Shown here one piece after another: positions 24,775 to 35,904 of a stretch of 64,000 nucleotides of DNA (its first letter is position 1; each line of letters opens with the position of its first letter). The stretch is from Virgisporangium aurantiacum. Its GTDB lineage: Bacteria > Actinomycetota > Actinomycetes > Mycobacteriales > Micromonosporaceae. The notes beneath the pieces are model-generated. The model had not been told where the DNA came from. It made no database searches and worked only from the letters and a program-made list of their open reading frames with translations. Location of the stretch: the NCBI RefSeq assembly GCF_016863635.1, contig NZ_BOPG01000033.1:414492-478491 (forward strand). The letters are read 5' to 3'. The position numbers and the translations under genes were made by a program.

Positions 24775-25680
24775 ATGGCGACTGCGACCATGGCACAACC
24801 CGGTCAAACCGCCGAGCAGGTCACGTACCTTCGGCGGCTCCTGCGGCAGCGGGAGTACCGGCGAGCCGTTGAACTGATCGACCGGCACCTGCTCGACGTC
24901 ACCGGCACGCCCGTGCCCATCGACGACGTGCGCACCTACGCATACGAACTACTGGGCCGGCGCGGCCCGTCGGCACTGCGGCGGGTGCCGGTCAACCTGC
25001 GTCGGGGCGCGCCGGTGAGCCTGCGCCGGCCGGTCACCGTCGACCTGCGCCGGCTCACCCGGGCCGAGCTCGAACGGGTGCTGCGCTGGCTGCTCGCCGC
25101 CGAGATCCGGGCCGCCGACGACGCCCTGCGGGCCGACGAGTACGCCGACGCGGTGGCCGCCGCCGAGGCCGCCGGGCGGATCGACAACCGCTCGACGCAC
25201 ATCGCGATGGTGCACGCCCGCGCGCTCTACGAGCTGGCGGTGCTGGCCCTGAACGGCAAGTCACCCGACCTCGACGAGGTCTCCCAGCGGCTGCAGAAGG
25301 CCGGCTGGCTGACCATGCGGGCGGCCCACGACCCCACCGTGCGCGACGCCCACAAGAAGCTGTCGGCGGCGATCGACGACGTGAGCGCGATCGTCGAGCG
25401 CCGGCGCGCCCGCACCGCCCGGGCCGACGCCGTCACCGCCGTGGTGCAGCGGTTCAACCGCCTGGTGCAGCACTACAACGACCAGGACCAGTTGATCAGC
25501 CATATCCAGCTGGGCAACGCGCTGGCGTCGTTGGCGCAGGTCCGGGTCGACGTCGACCGGCTGCTGCAGCACCACGCCCCCGAATCGCCGGCGGGCGTGA
25601 TCCTCGTCGACCTCCGGGGCCAGTGCGTCCGGTACAAGGTGCACCTGGAGCGGCAGGGACGGCGGATCCGGGCCGACTAA
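24775..25680 (+). CDS. Hypothetical protein with a tandem VxLRR segment
   Basis: 301 aa, not recognised. Residues about 66-95 contain four spaced repeats of a V-x-L-R-R type (VPVNLRRG, APVSLRR, VTVDLRRLT), followed by an all-helical region predicted to be coiled (LRRLTRAELERVLRWLLAAEIRAADD in part; SQRLQKAGWLTMRAA; IVERRRARTARADAVT). No membrane span or signal peptide. The ATG at 24775 is the earliest in frame; a second ATG 15 nt on is possible. It starts 85 nt after lysS behind a palindrome. Its 3' end overlaps the convergent F420-type gene by 4 nt. Confidence 0.7.
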   Translation: MATATMAQPGQTAEQVTYLRRLLRQREYRRAVELIDRHLLDVTGTPVPIDDVRTYAYELLGRRGPSALRRVPVNLRRGAPVSLRRPVTVDLRRLTRAELERVLRWLLAAEIRAADDALRADEYADAVAAAEAAGRIDNRSTHIAMVHARALYELAVLALNGKSPDLDEVSQRLQKAGWLTMRAAHDPTVRDAHKKLSAAIDDVSAIVERRRARTARADAVTAVVQRFNRLVQHYNDQDQLISHIQLGNALASLAQVRVDVDRLLQHHAPESPAGVILVDLRGQCVRYKVHLERQGRRIRAD

Positions 25681-26051
25681 AGGCCCAGCATGCGGGTGAT
25701 CGTCACCTCGATCACGACCCGTTCCGGGTTGGGTTGCGGGACGCGGTAGCGCTGGCCGTACCGGCGCTCCGCGTCCGCGACCGACTCCGGGTCCTCCCGG
25801 ACCACCGCGGTTCCCTCGGCCGTGCTCCAGCGCCGGCCGTCGACCTGGCAGATCGCCGCCCGACCGGTGGCGCGCACGTTGCGCACCTTCACCGAGCCGC
25901 GCCGGGTGATCACCCGCACGATCCCGGCCGCCGCGTCGAGGGTCGCGCCGACCGCGACCACGTGTGGTGACCCGTCGGGGCGCAGCGTCGTCAACGTGCA
26001 CAGGTGCCGTTCGGTCCAGAACTCGAGCAGTTCGCTTCGGGAGAGATCCAC
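25677..26051 (-). CDS. PPOX-class, F420-dependent oxidoreductase-like protein
   Basis: 124-aa split-barrel flavin/F420-binding protein. The pattern LCTLTTLRPDGSPHVVAVGATLD (within residues 15-40), VITRRGSVKVRNVRATGRAAICQVDG and the C-terminal RVVIEVTITRML strand fit the Rv1155/FDOR-B type small enzymes, which reduce quinone-like or biliverdin-like compounds with F420. GTG at 26051 is the first start in frame, with GGGAG very close. It shares a stop region with the preceding convergent gene and lies downstream of the DUF1501 gene stop, on the same strand but before it in transcription order by 5 nt. Confidence 0.8.
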   Translation of the reverse strand: MDLSRSELLEFWTERHLCTLTTLRPDGSPHVVAVGATLDAAAGIVRVITRRGSVKVRNVRATGRAAICQVDGRRWSTAEGTAVVREDPESVADAERRYGQRYRVPQPNPERVVIEVTITRMLGL

Positions 26052-26056
26052 GCTCC

Positions 26057-27268
26057 CTAGTTTCGGGCCACCGCCAGCCCGGACGTGGTCGGGGTGACGT
26101 TCGGGAACACCGTGCCGAGCGAGCCCACGCCGCACCGCTTCTGCAGCACCTCGCCGATCACCGAGCGGTAGTCGGTGGTGGCGGCGAGGTCACCGGCCAC
26201 CAGTTTCGCGGGGGCCAGCCCCGGCCACGTCCCGTAGACCTTGCCGCCGCGGACGCCGCCGCCCAGCACGAACATCGCGTTGCCGTGGCCGTGATCGACC
26301 CCGCGCGAGCCGTTCTCCGCCACGCGGCGGCCGAACTCGCTCAGCGTCACCAGCGTGACGTTCTTCATGCCGTCGGCGCCGAGGTCGGCGGCGAACGCGG
26401 CCAGCGCGGCGGCGAACTCGCCGAGGTGGGTGTGCATGCGCTGGCCGGTCTCGGCCGTGCCGAGGCCCTCGTGCATGTCCCAGTCACCGAAGTCGACGCA
26501 CGCGGCGCGCAGGCCGAGGCCCGCCTTGATCAGCCGGGCCACGTCCTTGAGGGCCGTCGCGAGCGGCGTCGCCGGGTAGACCGCGCCGTTCGCGGGGGTG
26601 TAGGCGGGCAGCTTCGCGACCGTCGCCACGGCGCCGGTCGCGGCAAGAGCCGGCGTGGCCAGGGCCGCGGGGGCGTCCCGGTAGAGGGCCTGCAAGGTCA
26701 GACCCATCGGGACGGACGCGGAGTCGCCGGCCAGCGTGAACCCGTCGAGCGACGCGATCCCCAGGTCGGGCCCCGGGCCGGCGAGGGCCCGCGCGGGCTT
26801 GGTGCTGCCGACGGAGACGCCGGACCACGGGTTCGTCGAGACCCCGAGCATGCGGTCGAGCCAGCCGGTGCGGATCGACGTGCCGGCGGCGGCCCGCTCC
26901 ATCTCCTCCATCGCGGCGAAGTGCGAGCGGGTCGGGTTCGGCTGCCCGACCGCGTGCACGGCGGCCAACTGCCCCTGCGTCCACAGCGGGAGCAGCGGGG
27001 CGAGCGCCGGGTGCAGGCCGAACATGGCGTCGCCGCCGATCACCTTCGCCTTGGGGACGGCGATGGTCGGACGGGCCTTGTAGTAGTCGGGGTCACCATG
27101 CGGGATCACGGCCGAGAGCCCGTCGAATCCGCCCCGCAGCGAGAGGACGACCAGGGTGTCACCGGTGCTGTCGGCGGCGAACGCGTAGCGGGCCGCGACG
27201 CCCTCGGTGACGACGGTGGCCGCGGCCGCCGCCGCGGCGGTCTTGAGCAGACTGCGTCGGGTGCACAT
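26057..27268 (-). CDS. DUF1501 family protein, Tat-exported
   Basis: 403 aa. The N-terminus MCTRRSLLKTAAAAAAATVV is a twin-arginine signal. The mature part has sulfatase/alkaline phosphatase-like DUF1501 features: LRGGFDGLSAVIPHGD near residue 45, RSHFAAMEEME, DFGDWDMHEG around residue 265 and VDHGHGNAMFVLGGGV. Function in this family is not established; it is regularly paired with DUF1800. ATG at 27268 with GAGGTAG upstream; it follows the DUF1800 stop by 2 nt, so both form one operon exporting a pair of partner proteins. Confidence 0.88.
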   Translation of the reverse strand: MCTRRSLLKTAAAAAAATVVTEGVAARYAFAADSTGDTLVVLSLRGGFDGLSAVIPHGDPDYYKARPTIAVPKAKVIGGDAMFGLHPALAPLLPLWTQGQLAAVHAVGQPNPTRSHFAAMEEMERAAAGTSIRTGWLDRMLGVSTNPWSGVSVGSTKPARALAGPGPDLGIASLDGFTLAGDSASVPMGLTLQALYRDAPAALATPALAATGAVATVAKLPAYTPANGAVYPATPLATALKDVARLIKAGLGLRAACVDFGDWDMHEGLGTAETGQRMHTHLGEFAAALAAFAADLGADGMKNVTLVTLSEFGRRVAENGSRGVDHGHGNAMFVLGGGVRGGKVYGTWPGLAPAKLVAGDLAATTDYRSVIGEVLQKRCGVGSLGTVFPNVTPTTSGLAVARN

Positions 27269-27270
27269 CG

Positions 27271-28851
27271 CTACCTCACCTGGAACATCGGGGCGTCGAG
27301 CACCAGCGCCACCAGGTGCGGGAACTTGCCGGTGACGGCCTGGTCCTTGGCCTTCAACGGGTCGATCGGCTTCTTCCCGAAGAACTGGGTGAGCGCCGCG
27401 GTGTGCTCCGGCTTCGGTGCGGTTCCGACGAGGCTCTTCACGACGGTCTCGACCAGTGCGCCGTACGTGGCCGGCAGCGCGCCGGGCACGAGCCGGTTGA
27501 GCAGCGGCGTCGTGCGGGTGAGCTGCTTCGGGTACCAGCCGGCGGCCAGGTTCAGGTGGGCGTTCCACCGCACCAGGAACCCGGACGGCGACGCCCACGC
27601 CGCCGCGACGTCGGGGTAGCCGTTCGGCGGCTCCCAGCGCATCGGGCCGTGGCCGGTCTTCTCCAGGATCTGGTACAGCGCCCGGATCCCGTCGGTGCCC
27701 GCCCCATTGGTGCCAGCGGCGTCGGGGCCGAGGCCGAGGATCCGGACGGTGCCGGCGATGTCCTCCAGCGGGGTCTTCACCTTGGCGTTGGCGGCCTTGG
27801 CGAACTCGGCACTGGTGAACAGCGCCCGGAGCACCGGCGCGATCGCGGTCCGGTTGTCGAGGTACACCTTGGCGAGCGTGGTGACGAGGCCGGCCGGCGG
27901 CTCGTCGGCGACGAACCGGATGCACAGCTTGGTGGCGATGCGCTCGGCGGTCTTCGGGTGCATGGCGAGGTGGTCGAGGAACGCGGTGCCGGCCTTCTCG
28001 CCGTCGGCGGCCGTGGCGTTGGCGCTCTGGAAACCCAGGATGGCGACGGCGCCGGTCGCGTGCTTCGCGGCGTCGTACCGGTACAGGCCGGTGGCGGCGT
28101 CGACGGTGCGGCCGGTCAGCAGGATCGCGGCCTGCTTCACGTCGGCCTCGGTGTAGTTGAGCCCGACGGTGTGCAACTCCATGAGCTCGCGGCCGTAGTT
28201 CTCGTTCGGCTTGTCCTTGGTGGAGACGCGGTTGTCGAGGTAGCTGAGCATCGCCGGGTGCGTGGCGCTGGCCTTGAGCATGTCCGCGAAGCGGCCGAGG
28301 GCGTGCGCGCGGATCACCGTGCGGTCGTAGTCCGGGCGGCTGTCCCAGACGTCGCTGGAGGGGCAGGTGACGTTGAGGTGGTTCGACCAGAAGTCCACCA
28401 TGACCTCGAACAGCTGCCGCCGGCTCCAGCACGCCCGGGCGACCGCGGCGGTGCCCAGCTGCTGCATGGCGTCCCAGGCACCCTTCTTGACGGCCTTCCG
28501 CACGCCGGTGATGTCGAGGCTGACCAGCGGAAACCGCGCGACGATGGCGTCGCAGGCGGAGTCGTCGATGCTCCTGGGATCGAGCTGGCGGTCGAGCCAG
28601 GCGCTGACGCCGAGCGAGCGCAGTTCCGCCTCATTGTCCGGAGTGCGGCCGTAGGTGGCCCGCCGCAGCAGGTGCAGGGGATCGGGCGACGAGGTGGGGG
28701 TGGCCACGGTGCTCGTCGTGGTGGTGAAGCTCCGCGGCGCGGCGAGTGCCGTCCCCGGCTCGACGAGGGCGACGCCGGCACCCGCGACCGCCGCCGTGGC
28801 GAGCAGCCGTCGCCGGCCGACCATGTTCCGCTGAGCCTCGGGTGTACGCAC
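27271..28851 (-). CDS. DUF1800 family protein, Tat-type signal
   Basis: 526 aa. GRRRLLATAAVAGAGVAL near the N-terminus is a twin-arginine type signal. DUF1800 marks follow: HLLRRATYGRTPDNEAELRSLG, WLDRQLDP, MVDFWSNHLNV, ENYGRELMELHTVGLNYTEADV, and the C-terminal FPHLVALVLDAPMFQVR. Role unknown, acting outside the membrane with the DUF1501 partner encoded 2 nt downstream. GTG at 28851 is used; an ATG at 28824 is an alternative that would still keep the signal peptide. Confidence 0.87.
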   Translation of the reverse strand: MRTPEAQRNMVGRRRLLATAAVAGAGVALVEPGTALAAPRSFTTTTSTVATPTSSPDPLHLLRRATYGRTPDNEAELRSLGVSAWLDRQLDPRSIDDSACDAIVARFPLVSLDITGVRKAVKKGAWDAMQQLGTAAVARACWSRRQLFEVMVDFWSNHLNVTCPSSDVWDSRPDYDRTVIRAHALGRFADMLKASATHPAMLSYLDNRVSTKDKPNENYGRELMELHTVGLNYTEADVKQAAILLTGRTVDAATGLYRYDAAKHATGAVAILGFQSANATAADGEKAGTAFLDHLAMHPKTAERIATKLCIRFVADEPPAGLVTTLAKVYLDNRTAIAPVLRALFTSAEFAKAANAKVKTPLEDIAGTVRILGLGPDAAGTNGAGTDGIRALYQILEKTGHGPMRWEPPNGYPDVAAAWASPSGFLVRWNAHLNLAAGWYPKQLTRTTPLLNRLVPGALPATYGALVETVVKSLVGTAPKPEHTAALTQFFGKKPIDPLKAKDQAVTGKFPHLVALVLDAPMFQVR

Positions 28852-28933
28852 ATCCCCCGAGGTCGACCGCCGGCCGCGCCTTCTGAGCCCGGTAACCCGC
28901 CTACACCGCCCCGGCAACGGGCTCGCCCCGGGA

Positions 28934-29179
28934 CTACTGGATGTAGCCCTCCACCTCGTCCGCCGGGCGTTCCTCCACCGCGTCGGGGTCGGTGCCGTTG
29001 GCGCGGGCGGCGCGGCGGCGGCGGAGCAGGTCCCAGAGGCGGTCGAGTTCGATCTCGGCCTCGGCGAGCCTGCTGCGCTCCTCGTCGGGCGTCAGGGTGC
29101 CGCTCTGCACCTGGGCGCGAAGGGCGTGCTCGTTGTCGACGAGTTCGTGGATGCGGGCCAGGATCGCCTTGTCGTCCAT
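28934..29179 (-). CDS. DUF2630 family small protein
   Basis: 81 aa, helical and charged: MDDKAILARIHELVDNEHALR, then ERSRLAEAEIELDRLWDLLRRRRAARANG, a pattern of small actinobacterial DUF2630 proteins of unknown role. ATG at 29179 matches the family start; an ATG at 29197 would overlap the MarR gene. It follows the MarR gene by 10 nt on the same strand. Confidence 0.8.
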   Translation of the reverse strand: MDDKAILARIHELVDNEHALRAQVQSGTLTPDEERSRLAEAEIELDRLWDLLRRRRAARANGTDPDAVEERPADEVEGYIQ

Positions 29180-29189
29180 GCCCGTCACC

Positions 29190-29630
29190 CTAGTCATTGA
29201 GCAGGCGGGTCTGCTCGCGGAGGATCTCGATCGTGCGCTGGACGAAGTCGGCGATCGCGGCGGCCTCTTTCTCGTCGTAGCGCGACGTCATCGCGCTCAT
29301 CGCCGCGCTCAGGCGGGCAAAGGCAGCGCCGATGCCGGTACCGGTGGCCGGGGTGGGTGCGGCGCTGATCACGATGCGGCGGCGGTCGGCGGGGTCGGCG
29401 GCCCGGGTGACGTGGCCGCCGCGTTCCAGGCGGTCGACGAGGCCGGTGACCGCGCCGGGGCTCAGGCCGGTGAGCTGGGCCAGCGTTCCGGCGGTGAGCG
29501 GGCCGCGGCCGGCGATGATGCGCAGCGCCCGCTGGTCGGCGGCGCTCAGGCCGAGGCGGTGACCGATCGCCTCGTGGAACAGGATCACGGCCGTGCTCAG
29601 CTCCGCGCCCAGGGCCGAACCGTCCTCCAC
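29190..29630 (-). CDS. MarR-family transcriptional regulator
   Basis: 146 aa with a winged helix: LRIIAGRGPLTAGTLAQLTGLSPGAVTGLVDRLERGGHV (spread over residues 36-75) followed by the wing RAADPADRRRIVIS. GTG at 29630 has GGGGG close upstream. It diverges from a small four-helix membrane protein, with an inverted repeat TTAGT/ACTAA (29664-29680) between them as the likely operator. The membrane protein is the probable target. Confidence 0.9.
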   Translation of the reverse strand: MEDGSALGAELSTAVILFHEAIGHRLGLSAADQRALRIIAGRGPLTAGTLAQLTGLSPGAVTGLVDRLERGGHVTRAADPADRRRIVISAAPTPATGTGIGAAFARLSAAMSAMTSRYDEKEAAAIADFVQRTIEILREQTRLLND

Positions 29631-29663
29631 GCCCCCAGCCTTTCTTTCGGTTCGCCAAACATT

Positions 29664-29680
29664 TTAGTAAACTGAACTAA
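29664..29680. promoter_or_regulatory. Candidate MarR operator between divergent genes
   Basis: TTAGT (29664-29668) and ACTAA (29676-29680) are mirror images 7 nt apart in an unusually AT-rich spot; the last A is the first base of the divergent gene's ATG. Binding here would block that gene's initiation directly. Confidence 0.5.
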
Positions 29681-30156
29681 TGCGGACCCAATTCGCCACC
29701 TCGTGGGAATCCCTGCGCTGGGCGCTGGCCTTCCACGGACGGCACTTCCTGATCGTCTCGGCTCTCATGGTGCTTCCGGGCGTCCAGCGGTTCGTGATCA
29801 TGAGTTGGGAGCTGCCCGGGCCGGTGGCCACCCTGTCGGAGATTCTGGTGCTGGCGGCGCGCATCGGGCTGGTCGTCTACGTGGTGAGCAAGGTCGGGCC
29901 GGCGCCGCACGCATGGGCGTCCACCAGGATGTTTTTCCGTGAACGCTGGCCCAGCCTGCTCATCACGCTGGGCCTGCTCGCCCTTGCGTTCGCGATCTTC
30001 GACCTCGCCCTCGAAGGGCTGAGCGACGACGACACGTACCGGTCGGTGCTGTTCGCGGTCAAGAATCTCACGGTCATCCCGTTCACGGTGATCTGGATGA
30101 TCTCGGTCGCGCGCACGTGCGTCCAATATGAACTTACGACCGCGGCCTCGCGTTGA
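29680..30156 (+). CDS. Small membrane protein divergent from MarR
   Basis: 158 aa with four hydrophobic segments (about residues 22-36, 50-70, 93-112 and 128-145). No family recognised. The ATG at 29680 has no ribosome site, and the AT-rich MarR-like operator abuts it, which suggests a leaderless transcript. The stop codon lies in the stem of the bidirectional terminator that follows. Confidence 0.72.
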   Translation: MRTQFATSWESLRWALAFHGRHFLIVSALMVLPGVQRFVIMSWELPGPVATLSEILVLAARIGLVVYVVSKVGPAPHAWASTRMFFRERWPSLLITLGLLALAFAIFDLALEGLSDDDTYRSVLFAVKNLTVIPFTVIWMISVARTCVQYELTTAASR

Positions 30157-30167
30157 GGCCGCGGTCG
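30137..30167. terminator. Bidirectional terminator between the membrane gene and acnA
   Basis: CGACCGCGGCCTC (30137-30149) and GAGGCCGCGGTCG (30155-30167) form a perfect 13-bp stem with a 5-nt loop between two convergent genes. Confidence 0.7.
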
Positions 30168-30178
30168 CGATCACCGAT

Positions 30179-32938
<2,760 letters not shown>

Positions 32939-33042
32939 GGTGTACTCCTCAGGTATTCAAGGGTCCGCCAAAGTCTCCCGCAGCCGGGGCAGCGCCGCAG
33001 CGCCGGGTGGATTCTGTTCTAGCAAACCGTACGTCCGTCTTG

Positions 33043-33061
33043 CTAAGCCAGGCTACCCTAA
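33043..33061 (-). promoter_or_regulatory. Possible IdeR/DmdR iron box upstream of acnA
   Basis: Minus strand TTAGGGTAGCCTGGCTTAG compared with the DtxR/IdeR consensus TTAGGTTAGGCTAACCTAA: one half (TTAGGnTAG) is well kept, the other is poor, with 13 of 19 matching overall. It lies between acnA and a divergent membrane-protein gene. Confidence 0.35.
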
Positions 33062-33120
33062 GTTTCTGTCACTGGTACCGTTCGACTTTTGGCCGTGTTC
33101 CAGGCCGGGAGGACGCAATC

Positions 33121-34275
33121 ATGAGCGAGCCACCGTCCGTCGTGGGCAGGCGGTCGCGGGGTGCAAGGTCCGCGTCACCATCACTAGGAGACGGTGTGCC
33201 TACCCCTGCGTCCCCCACGAGTGCGGACATCCTCCGGCTGCTCCGCGGCTACCCGCCGGTGCTGGGCGCGATGCTCCTGGTCGACGGCGTCATCACCCTG
33301 ATCATGGGCGGCGACGCCACGGTCACCCTCGGCGAGGTCGTGGCCTATCTGCTGCTGCCCCCGCTGGCGATGTTCCTGGTCACCCAGACCACGGGCGGCC
33401 GCCGCCCGAACGCCGTCACCCTGGGTGTGGCCGTCGCCGGTGCGGCCGTGCTGCTGGCGTCGCTGTTCCTGCTCGGTGGGGTCCACCTGGTGACGCTGCC
33501 GCCCTGGGTGCTGGCCCTGGTGGGAGCGGTGCTGCTGGGGGTCGCGTTGTTCGTGATGCGGTTGACCGCCCCCACCCAGGACGATGAGCGGCCGGCCCCG
33601 CCACTGTTGAGCCCGTCGGAACGCGAAGGCTTCGAAACCGACGAGTTCGGTTCCGCGCCGCGCGAGGAGTTCGGTTCTGGCGGGTACGGCTCCGCCGCCC
33701 GCGACGAGTACGCCTCCGCGACCCGCGACTACGACCGCCCCGCCGAGCCCGAGTGGCCCCCCTCCCGCCGCGACGAGGCGGGCCCCTCCGCCGACGAGAC
33801 CGTGCACGGCCTGCCCCGGGTCCCCGGCCACTCCGCCGGACCGCCCGAGCCCGAGTGGCCCCCACGCCGCGAGCCGATCGGCGCCCCCTGGGCCGCCGAA
33901 TCCCGCCCCGAGCCCGCCGCCACCTGGTCCGCCGAGTCCCGCCCGGACCCCGAGCCGACCTGGTCCGCCGAGTCCCGCCCGGCGCCCGAGCCGACCTGGT
34001 CCGACAACGACTCCGGGAGCACCGCGCAGCCGGGCTGGTCGGCCGGGCCGGCCGACCGCGAGTGGCCGCCCGCTCCCGCCGCCGAGTGGCCACCCCGCCG
34101 CGATCCCGAACCGGCCCCGGCCCCGGCCGCTGAGCAGCGCTCCTGGTTCGACACCGACGAGGCAGACCAGCCGGCCGCCGAGTCCTCCTGGTCCGCGGGG
34201 CCGCCGGACGGCGAGTGGCCCCCGTCCGAGCGCTCCTACCAGTCCGGCCGCCGGTCCCGTCACCCCGACCAGTAA
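33121..34275 (+). CDS. Membrane protein with a long Trp-Pro/Ser-Arg-Pro repeat tail
   Basis: 384 aa. A short polar N-terminus is followed by about four membrane helices (residues about 45-155), then about 230 residues of low-complexity acidic/proline-rich sequence: six EWPP units, and repeats TWSAESRPxPE. The tail is probably cytoplasmic or intrinsically disordered. ATG at 33121 has GGGAGGA 8 nt upstream. No family recognised for the repeats. It diverges from acnA. Confidence 0.8.
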   Translation: MSEPPSVVGRRSRGARSASPSLGDGVPTPASPTSADILRLLRGYPPVLGAMLLVDGVITLIMGGDATVTLGEVVAYLLLPPLAMFLVTQTTGGRRPNAVTLGVAVAGAAVLLASLFLLGGVHLVTLPPWVLALVGAVLLGVALFVMRLTAPTQDDERPAPPLLSPSEREGFETDEFGSAPREEFGSGGYGSAARDEYASATRDYDRPAEPEWPPSRRDEAGPSADETVHGLPRVPGHSAGPPEPEWPPRREPIGAPWAAESRPEPAATWSAESRPDPEPTWSAESRPAPEPTWSDNDSGSTAQPGWSAGPADREWPPAPAAEWPPRRDPEPAPAPAAEQRSWFDTDEADQPAAESSWSAGPPDGEWPPSERSYQSGRRSRHPDQ

Positions 34276-34403
34276 CGGCATTCGGGCACCTTTACCGCGG
34301 CGGCTCCCGTGGCACTGGCGCTCGAACGGGTGGCGCTCGAACGGACTCGGCGTCGGCTGTCCGACTCTGCCACCCGCCTAGAGTGTGGGCTCGTAACCAA
34401 TCG

Positions 34404-34418
34404 CCTACACTCCGTAGG
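34404..34418. promoter_or_regulatory. Small palindrome over a likely -10 box
   Basis: CCTACACTCCGTAGG has 5-bp arms around 5 nt and contains TACACT (34406-34411), a plausible -10. It is 30 nt before the start of an RHH-like gene, so autoregulation is conceivable. Confidence 0.35.
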
Positions 34419-34448
34419 ACCGTCAATGCGGACGGAGGCTCAGCAGCG

Positions 34449-34694
34449 ATGCCAGGGAATCGAACGGAATCGGGGACGCCTGCCCCGGCGCCGAGAATGC
34501 GCCGCGTTCGCGTCACCGTGGACCTGGAGCCGGAGGACCACGTGAAACTGCGGCGATGGTGCAATGACGCCGCCGATCAACTGGGCCGCACGTCCGTTAC
34601 CCAGGTCGACGTGGTGCGCGCACTCCTCGATCGTCTTCACCGTGATCAGGAGTTGGCCCGGCACGTGATGAATGCCATCGATAGACAGCGATGA
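34449..34694 (+). CDS. Small protein resembling ribbon-helix-helix DNA-binding proteins
   Basis: 81 aa. A disordered start is followed by RRVRVTVDLEPEDHVKLRRW (a beta strand then helix, as in RHH proteins) and VTQVDVVRALLDRLHRDQELARHVM. This strand-helix-helix order suggests a MetJ/Arc-type dimeric DNA binder; plasmid and chromosomal partition or antitoxin proteins share it. GGAGG lies about 11 nt before the ATG at 34449. No toxin gene accompanies it. Confidence 0.65.
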   Translation: MPGNRTESGTPAPAPRMRRVRVTVDLEPEDHVKLRRWCNDAADQLGRTSVTQVDVVRALLDRLHRDQELARHVMNAIDRQR

Positions 34695-34783
34695 CCCGTA
34701 CTGCACGCAGTATTTACTGCAAAAATGTGCCGGGATCCTAGCTCACGATCTTTCCGGAAAGCGCTCCACCAATGGCGTGTCGC

Positions 34784-34803
34784 AATCATTTGAATGATTC
34801 AAA
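34784..34803. repeat. Two overlapping AT-rich palindromes
   Basis: AATCATT-TG-AATGATT (34784-34799) and TTTGAAT-G-ATTCAAA (34789-34803) overlap by 11 bases. Both are perfect. Such nested symmetry in AT-rich DNA suggests a protein binding site. Confidence 0.5.
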
Positions 34804-35485
34804 ATCACCTCCGGTATATACCACGCCCGTTGCCGGGTCAATCACTTCAGAGGGCAACCGACCCACCACCGATCGTGCCGTGAAACACCAACTCAAGGGA
34901 TTATTTTGAACCCCGGACGTACATTCCGTCCGACGACTGTGCGGTCTGGATCGTTAATGTGCTCCGGCCCGGTCGACATAGCGAATGGTATTCCGACACG
35001 CGGAGGATATTCTTGTTCTCCGCCATTGCCGCAACGCTTATTGTTGGTTGAAACAATGGTCGATCGCTCGTTCTGCCTATTCTTGGCCGGTCGTTACTCT
35101 CCGAAGTATCCCGTGATCACGCAGCGAGATCAACCTGACGTTGTCAGAGCCTGTTTACCGAACAATGTCACAGGTTTCTCAAGAACCTCATCGCGAGGCA
35201 TCAAGAAAGCTCGCTACATGAGGTAACTGTTCTCGCACCTAGCGTGTCGACTTTCCTCCACATATCCCCCTGAAGCCGGCTTTATAGCACCGTGTCAAGG
35301 CGCATCGAAGTGGTGCAGCCGCGTTGCATAAGCGAACGGGGGGTGTCGTTAACCGCCACTCAGCCCTCAATCTAAGTACGCATCCCGGGTCCGTGATCAC
35401 CGGATGTCGAGGCCGTATACCCAACGGATCATGGCCTCTCCTGTTGCTGTCTGCTGGTCCAGCTGGCTGCCAGGAAAGCACACCG

Positions 35486-35511
35486 AAGCCCCCCGTGCAG
35501 CCGGGGGGCTT
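35486..35511 (+). terminator. Strong terminator without an assigned gene
   Basis: AAGCCCCCCG and CGGGGGGCTT form a perfect 10-bp stem with loop TGCAGC, followed by TGTGGTTT. No protein gene ends here, so the upstream 200 nt may encode an untranslated RNA. Confidence 0.65.
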
Positions 35512-35904
35512 TGTGGTTTCCGGGGAAATTCGCGATCACCGGGCGGTCGTGCGGTGGCTTGAATTGAGCCGGCCATTTACCTGTTATTTAGCGGTTGAAT
35601 GCCGGTTACCTATCGCGGACGGCCGAAAGAGATCATCGCTGCCGCACCCTGTTGCAACTGGTGCCCGCATGCTTCCGGAATCGGCACCGGTGGGGCAACA
35701 TGTACGGCGCGATGCTCCCGGCTGCACGGGGGTTAAGCGTCGAGTTGGTGGCCACAAGCACAGCTCTCGGCAGAAGCCGACGGCTCAACACCGCAGCAGC
35801 CGTCAATGGACCAGCAACGGGCGGCAGGAGGTTCCCTCCCTCCTGCCCCCACCAATTCCAGGCGGGAAACGCACCTGGAATCAGCAACAGAGAAAGGTTT
35901 CTTG

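Larger units (their letters stand above)
34695..35904. other. Gene-poor stretch of lower GC
   Basis: About 1.2 kb without a convincing gene. Base composition drops visibly (for example 30 G/C in the 60 bases from 34741, 29 in the 60 from 35041) against the very GC-rich surroundings. Open frames at 34906-35226 and 35324-35905 lack ribosome sites and actinobacterial codon bias. It holds nested palindromes near 34784-34803 and a clear terminator at 35486-35511, which implies that something is transcribed through about 35.3-35.5 kb, perhaps a noncoding RNA. Confidence 0.6.

Noticed and set aside
34315..34344. Direct repeat of TGGCGCTCGAACGG
   Set aside because: Only two copies, without link to a gene start; may be a simple duplication.
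34906..35226. 106-codon frame in the low-GC stretch
   Set aside because: TTG start without a ribosome site, no codon bias, no recognisable motif.
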